NCBI GenBank assembly: GCA_030039005.1
Contig: JASHQT010000211.1
Coordinates: 1-9,163, forward strand
DNA from: Bryobacteraceae bacterium
GTDB taxonomy: Bacteria > Acidobacteriota > Terriglobia > Bryobacterales > Bryobacteraceae
Direction: 5' to 3'
DNA: 9,163 nucleotides
Shown here: piece by piece, positions 6,252-9,163 of the stretch
Layout of the letters: each line of letters begins with the position of its first letter
Numbering within the stretch: position 1 is the first letter of the stretch
Translations under genes and position numbers: made by a program
Notes under the pieces: generated by a model
What the model was told of the DNA's origin: nothing
The model's database searches: none
The model's input: only the letters and a program-made list of their open reading frames with translations

Positions 6252-6857
6252 CTAGCTCCGATCGCCGGACTGTGGCGCTTCGTTGCTAATCGCGGGGCTC
6301 ATCTCACGGGCCAGCCAGGACTTTGCCAGGCTCCAATCGCGGTGCACCGTTTGCACCGAGACTTTCAGCACGCCCGCAATGTCGTCGGCGCTCAACCCCC
6401 CGAAGTAGCGCATCTCTACGATCTGCGCCTTGCGGGGATCGAAGGCGGCGAGTTGCTGCAATGCGTCATCCATGCGGACCAAGGCGGGGTCCACCGCGGC
6501 GGAGACGATGAGAGCTTCATTGAAATCCACGCGCTGGGCGTCGCCGCCGCGCTTGGCGTAGCCGCGGGAACGCGCGTAATCCACCAGGATGCGGCGCATC
6601 AGCCTGGCCGCGATGGCAAAGAAATGCGCGCGGTCCTGGAGATCGATTTTCTGGATGCCGACAAAGCGGAGGTAGGCCTCGTTGACCAGCGCGGTGGCCT
6701 GCAGAGTGTGGCCGCTGCGCTCGTCGCTCAGGCATTTTTGCGCGATTCTGCGCAGTTCCGGATAGACCAGGACCAGGATACGCTCCAGGGCTTCTCGATC
6801 GCCGCCATTCCAGGCGTGAATTAGCCCCGTGATCTCCGGGACAGGGGTCGAATTCAA
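6252..6857 (-). CDS. ECF-type RNA polymerase sigma factor (acidobacterial type)
   Basis: This 201-residue protein matches the sigma-70 family group often annotated as ECF 'acidobacterial/planctomycetal' type. Region 2 spans about 9-98 (LIHAWNGGDREALERI, HTLQATALVNEAYLRF, and AHFFAIAARLMRRILVDYAR as the -10 binding helix). Region 4 spans about 130-185 with a helix-turn-helix GLSADDIAGVLKVSVQTVHRDW (154-175) for -35 contact. The typical ECF acidic DAED motif of region 2.2 is replaced by Gln53-Ala-Thr55-Ala. Translation starts at TTG (6857-6855): no ATG or GTG is available at the domain start, and a perfect GGAGGT lies 7 nt upstream. The downstream kinase starts 2 bp after the stop. No anti-sigma factor with a zinc or membrane domain is seen next to it, which supports control by the kinase. 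Target promoters are unknown. Confidence 0.93.
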   Translation of the reverse strand: MNSTPVPEITGLIHAWNGGDREALERILVLVYPELRRIAQKCLSDERSGHTLQATALVNEAYLRFVGIQKIDLQDRAHFFAIAARLMRRILVDYARSRGYAKRGGDAQRVDFNEALIVSAAVDPALVRMDDALQQLAAFDPRKAQIVEMRYFGGLSADDIAGVLKVSVQTVHRDWSLAKSWLAREMSPAISNEAPQSGDRS

Positions 6858-6864
6858 AATCCGG

Positions 6865-6870
6865 ACCTCC
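6865..6870 (-). promoter_or_regulatory. Shine-Dalgarno deciding the TTG start of the sigma gene
   Basis: On the minus strand this is GGAGGT, a perfect anti-16S match, 7 nt before the TTG at 6857-6855. Strength and spacing justify a non-ATG start; the next Met codon in frame lies far inside the protein. Confidence 0.8.
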
Positions 6871-6879
6871 GTTTCCCGG

Positions 6880-6907
6880 ATTCTAGCATGCCGTCACACG
6901 CGTGCAA
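6880..6907 (-). promoter_or_regulatory. Candidate extended -10 promoter of the sigma-kinase operon
   Basis: On the minus strand TTGCAC (6907-6902) is followed after 16 bp by TAGAAT (6885-6880), which is preceded by TGC and so forms an extended -10. A start near 6873 would leave a leader of about 16 nt carrying only the Shine-Dalgarno. A perfect 8-bp palindrome CACGCGTG (6897-6904) overlaps the -35 and spacer and could bind a repressor or activator. Confidence 0.45.
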
Positions 6908-6927
6908 TGGCCCGTGACATTACGGAC

Positions 6928-6948
6928 GAGCCGTGGGATGCACGGCTC
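6928..6948. repeat. Perfect GC-rich inverted repeat between the PQQ gene and the sigma operon
   Basis: GAGCCGTG (6928-6935) and CACGGCTC (6941-6948) are perfect 8-bp complements around a 5-nt loop. It lies about 70 bp downstream of the PQQ dehydrogenase stop and upstream of the sigma promoter. Without a T-run it is a weak terminator candidate; it could be a factor-dependent terminator, an mRNA 3' stabiliser or an operator. Confidence 0.5.
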
Positions 6949-7015
6949 CGCATACCTCAGAAATGAAATTTCCCTTGAACCAAGTGTGAAGAATCATCCG
7001 AAACTATCGCGGCGC

Positions 7016-9163
7016 CTATCTTCGATCGGGAACCGCGAAAACGTATAGGGCATTGCCTGTCGCCGGATAATGCAGATCTGTTGCAACGACGGCCGGTACG
7101 GCGCGAGGGCTGCCGCCGCCGTTGCTCGTGGTTACAGCCAAGTATTGCTTGCCACCCGCGGTGAATGTAAGCGGAAACCCTTGCACCGCGGCCGGAAGCC
7201 GCGTCTCCCACAAAATACGTCCGGTGCCGGCGTCGAAAGCACGGAACATGCGGTTCAGATCGCCAGCGAACACCACACCACCGGCGGTCGAGACGGCGCC
7301 GGTAAGAAACGGCGCGCGCTGTTCGTATTTCCAGATTTCGCGCATCGTCCGCACATCGTACGCCGCCAGCTTCCCGACGTTGCCGTTTGTACCTGGCATC
7401 TCAAAGAAGCGACGCTGGGCTCCGTTGCCGCTCCCACCACCCGCAATCTTTTCGATCGCCTGCCCATTCATCTCCAGGCAGCTCTGGCTCAACGGAATGA
7501 TCAGCCGGTTGCCCGGCGGATAGTAGGTCATCGCCGGCCAGTTCTTGCCTCCCTCCGTCGAGGGACACGCGGTCACCCACTCTCCAATGCGCTGCTCGAC
7601 GATATCGTTGCGATAGTGCGGTTCCCCGGTGAGCGGATTGATGGAATCGTATACGTTTTGGAACACCATTTCCTTGTGACCGAGGTATTTTCCCGTCCGG
7701 CGGTCCAACTTCCACAGGATGCCCGTCTTGCCCGCGCTGAAGACGTAGTTCTGACCTTGATCGTCCACCAGCACTCGTTCGAAAACTTCGTCCAAGTCCA
7801 ACGTCTCACCCGGCACGTAGCTGTGATACCAGGCCAGCTTCCCGGTATCGGCATTGAGCGCCAGGGTAGAGTTGGAATATAGCGTCGCGCCGTTGCCTGA
7901 GCCGCGGCTCACGCGCATCCAGGGTTTGGCTTGGGCTGTCCCCCAGTAGGTCAGGTTCAAGTCCGGATCGTAGCTTCCGGTGATCCACGATTCCACGCCG
8001 GCCCGGAAGATATTCGGGAGTCCTCCCCACGTATCGCCTCCGGGTTCACCTTCCAGGGCCACGGTCCGAAAGCGCCACACTTCCTTCCCGGTTTTGGCGT
8101 CATACGCGCTAATGAAGCACTTTTCTTCCCGATATGTCGCGCAGGAATCGCGGCCCAGTCCTTGAATCAGCCTTCCGTTCACCGCGATGGGGCCGCTCGT
8201 GCTGGCGTAGTCGCCTTTGGAGCGGTCGCCTATGGTGGTGTCCCAGACCACCTTACCGTTGCGGGCGTCGAATGCCATCAGATGCGCCTCGCCCGTGGCT
8301 ACGAAGATCTTGTCATCGTAGATCGCGATACCGCGCATGGCCGGCGCCGTGGGATTGGAGCCGTAGCGATTCTCCCAGATCAACTCGCCGGTTTTCGCAT
8401 CCAGGGCCTGCAGCACCATGCCTGCATTGTTCACGTACAGCACACCGTTATGCACAATCGGGGCTGGTTGGTTGCCGTTGCTCGCACCCTCCTGCATGGC
8501 CCAACTCCACACCAGACGCAGCTCGTTGACGTTCTGCGCCGTGATCTGGCTGAGGGGGCTGTAAGAAGTGGCCTTGTAATCGCGGCGAATCATGAGCCAG
8601 TCGCCGGGATCGGGATTGCGGAGCATGGCAGTGGTGACCGGAACGTAGTTCTTCACTTCGCCCGCGACCGTGATTCCCCGGGGCGCCCCTCCGCCTGGCT
8701 TATCTTGGTTGCCCGGTTGCGCGGCGGGAGGCGGCGCGGCGCCCGGCAGCAAGTAGGCGGCGCGCTGTCCGGACGCAACGGCGCCAATCGCGACACCCGA
8801 CTCCGAGCTGAGTGTTCGGTCGCCTGGCCGTGCGCTGTTGGCGTCGAGGATGAACGCGGCGAGATTAATGTAGGTTTGGTCCGAAAGCGATCCACCCGCG
8901 CCGGGAGGCATGGTGGCGCGCATGAAACCGATCAAGTCGCCCGCGGTCTTGTCGCCCCATTGGCTCAGGAAGTTCGCGCCGGCCAGTTGCGGTCCTTCGC
9001 GCCCGGAGAGATCCGGCGCGTGGCAGGCCGCGCAATTGGCTTGATATGCGGTGCGTCCCGCCAGGGCCTGTTCGGCTGTGTACGGCCCCGCTGGACGCTG
9101 CTGGGCTGTGCCTGGTTGTGAGACCAGCATCACTCCACCCGCGATTATGAACGCCGCACCCCG
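7016..9163 (-). CDS. Periplasmic cytochrome c-PQQ alcohol dehydrogenase fusion (5' end outside window)
   Basis: The frame is open to the right edge (716 codons including stop), so the start lies outside the window. The visible N-terminus is the end of a signal peptide ([18 protein letters not shown]). Numbering from the GTG codon at 9133: a cytochrome c domain (about 20-100) with C34-A-A-C37-H38 and probable axial Met75, a Pro/Ala/Gly-rich linker (130-155), then a PQQ propeller of the quinoprotein alcohol dehydrogenase family (about 175-702). Propeller docking repeats include [11 protein letters not shown] (243-253), [11 protein letters not shown] (287-297), [11 protein letters not shown] (343-353) and [11 protein letters not shown] (632-642). 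Asp446-Leu-Asp448 fits the catalytic Asp plus the extra Asp of lanthanide-type enzymes. The adjacent Cys pair of classical alcohol dehydrogenases is absent (PTAPAMRG at 261-268). The enzyme should oxidise an alcohol or sugar in the periplasm and pass electrons through its own haem. No PQQ synthesis gene is adjacent. Substrate unknown. Confidence 0.92.
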   Translation of the reverse strand, partial: RGAAFIIAGGVMLVSQPGTAQQRPAGPYTAEQALAGRTAYQANCAACHAPDLSGREGPQLAGANFLSQWGDKTAGDLIGFMRATMPPGAGGSLSDQTYINLAAFILDANSARPGDRTLSSESGVAIGAVASGQRAAYLLPGAAPPPAAQPGNQDKPGGGAPRGITVAGEVKNYVPVTTAMLRNPDPGDWLMIRRDYKATSYSPLSQITAQNVNELRLVWSWAMQEGASNGNQPAPIVHNGVLYVNNAGMVLQALDAKTGELIWENRYGSNPTAPAMRGIAIYDDKIFVATGEAHLMAFDARNGKVVWDTTIGDRSKGDYASTSGPIAVNGRLIQGLGRDSCATYREEKCFISAYDAKTGKEVWRFRTVALEGEPGGDTWGGLPNIFRAGVESWITGSYDPDLNLTYWGTAQAKPWMRVSRGSGNGATLYSNSTLALNADTGKLAWYHSYVPGETLDLDEVFERVLVDDQGQNYVFSAGKTGILWKLDRRTGKYLGHKEMVFQNVYDSINPLTGEPHYRNDIVEQRIGEWVTACPSTEGGKNWPAMTYYPPGNRLIIPLSQSCLEMNGQAIEKIAGGGSGNGAQRRFFEMPGTNGNVGKLAAYDVRTMREIWKYEQRAPFLTGAVSTAGGVVFAGDLNRMFRAFDAGTGRILWETRLPAAVQGFPLTFTAGGKQYLAVTTSNGGGSPRAVPAVVATDLHYPATGNALYVFAVPDRR

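Noticed and set aside
7931..9121. Long plus-strand open frame (396 codons) opposite the PQQ dehydrogenase
   Set aside because: It lies wholly antisense to a gene with clear haem and propeller motifs; its translation has no recognisable domain and has shadow-like composition.
9131..9133. GTG at 9133 as the true start of the PQQ dehydrogenase
   Set aside because: The frame continues to the edge with hydrophobic residues typical of a signal peptide core, so the start is very probably outside the window.
1..9163. CRISPR arrays, tRNA or rRNA genes, insertion sequences, attachment sites, prophage or defence genes
   Set aside because: I looked for spaced direct repeats, transposase or nuclease motifs and RNA gene landmarks and found none; the only direct repeats are inside the coding tail at 4152-4256.

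Overview
The window looks like an ordinary, gene-dense chromosomal stretch of a soil-type Acidobacteriota, most likely from the Bryobacterales/Solibacter part of the phylum. The reasons are the moderately high GC, an ECF sigma factor of the 'acidobacterial' type directly followed by a Ser/Thr kinase with TPRs, a PQQ dehydrogenase with an N-terminal cytochrome c domain, and several secreted proteins of families common in that group. This placement is inferred from gene content; no rRNA or marker gene is present. I see no mobile element, CRISPR array, tRNA or rRNA.

Layout, left to right: (1) a minus-strand group containing an uncharacterised secreted protein (2364-1573), a PQQ-dependent sugar dehydrogenase-like protein (1411-197) and the start of a lipoprotein gene (149-1, cut by the window edge); (2) a divergent plus-strand secreted metallo-beta-lactamase-fold hydrolase (2539-3405), sharing a 174-bp intergenic region that holds an operator-like palindrome; (3) a plus-strand secreted WXXGXW-repeat protein with a charged, His-rich tail (3702-4394); (4) a strong bidirectional terminator (4421-4466) separating it from (5) a tight minus-strand two-gene operon, ECF sigma factor (6857-6252, TTG start with a perfect Shine-Dalgarno) and membrane Ser/Thr kinase with five TPRs (6249-4486), 2 bp apart; (6) a minus-strand cytochrome c-PQQ dehydrogenase (from beyond the right edge to 7016).

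Functionally, five of the seven complete or nearly complete genes, plus the lipoprotein fragment, concern the cell envelope. Two are periplasmic PQQ-type beta-propeller oxidoreductases, suggesting direct periplasmic oxidation of sugars or alcohols feeding the respiratory chain, although no PQQ synthesis genes are visible. The sigma-kinase pair is a self-contained signalling unit with no visible anti-sigma factor. The sigma factor lacks the acidic region 2.2 motif (DAED) of typical ECF factors and has Gln-Ala-Thr-Ala there, so activation by Thr phosphorylation, as in the EcfP/PknT pair of Vibrio, is the most interesting testable idea in the window. Other points of note are a likely loss of the catalytic His in the sugar dehydrogenase-like protein and an Asp-x-Asp lanthanide-type signature in the PQQ dehydrogenase. 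I did not find a convincing wholly new multi-gene system.
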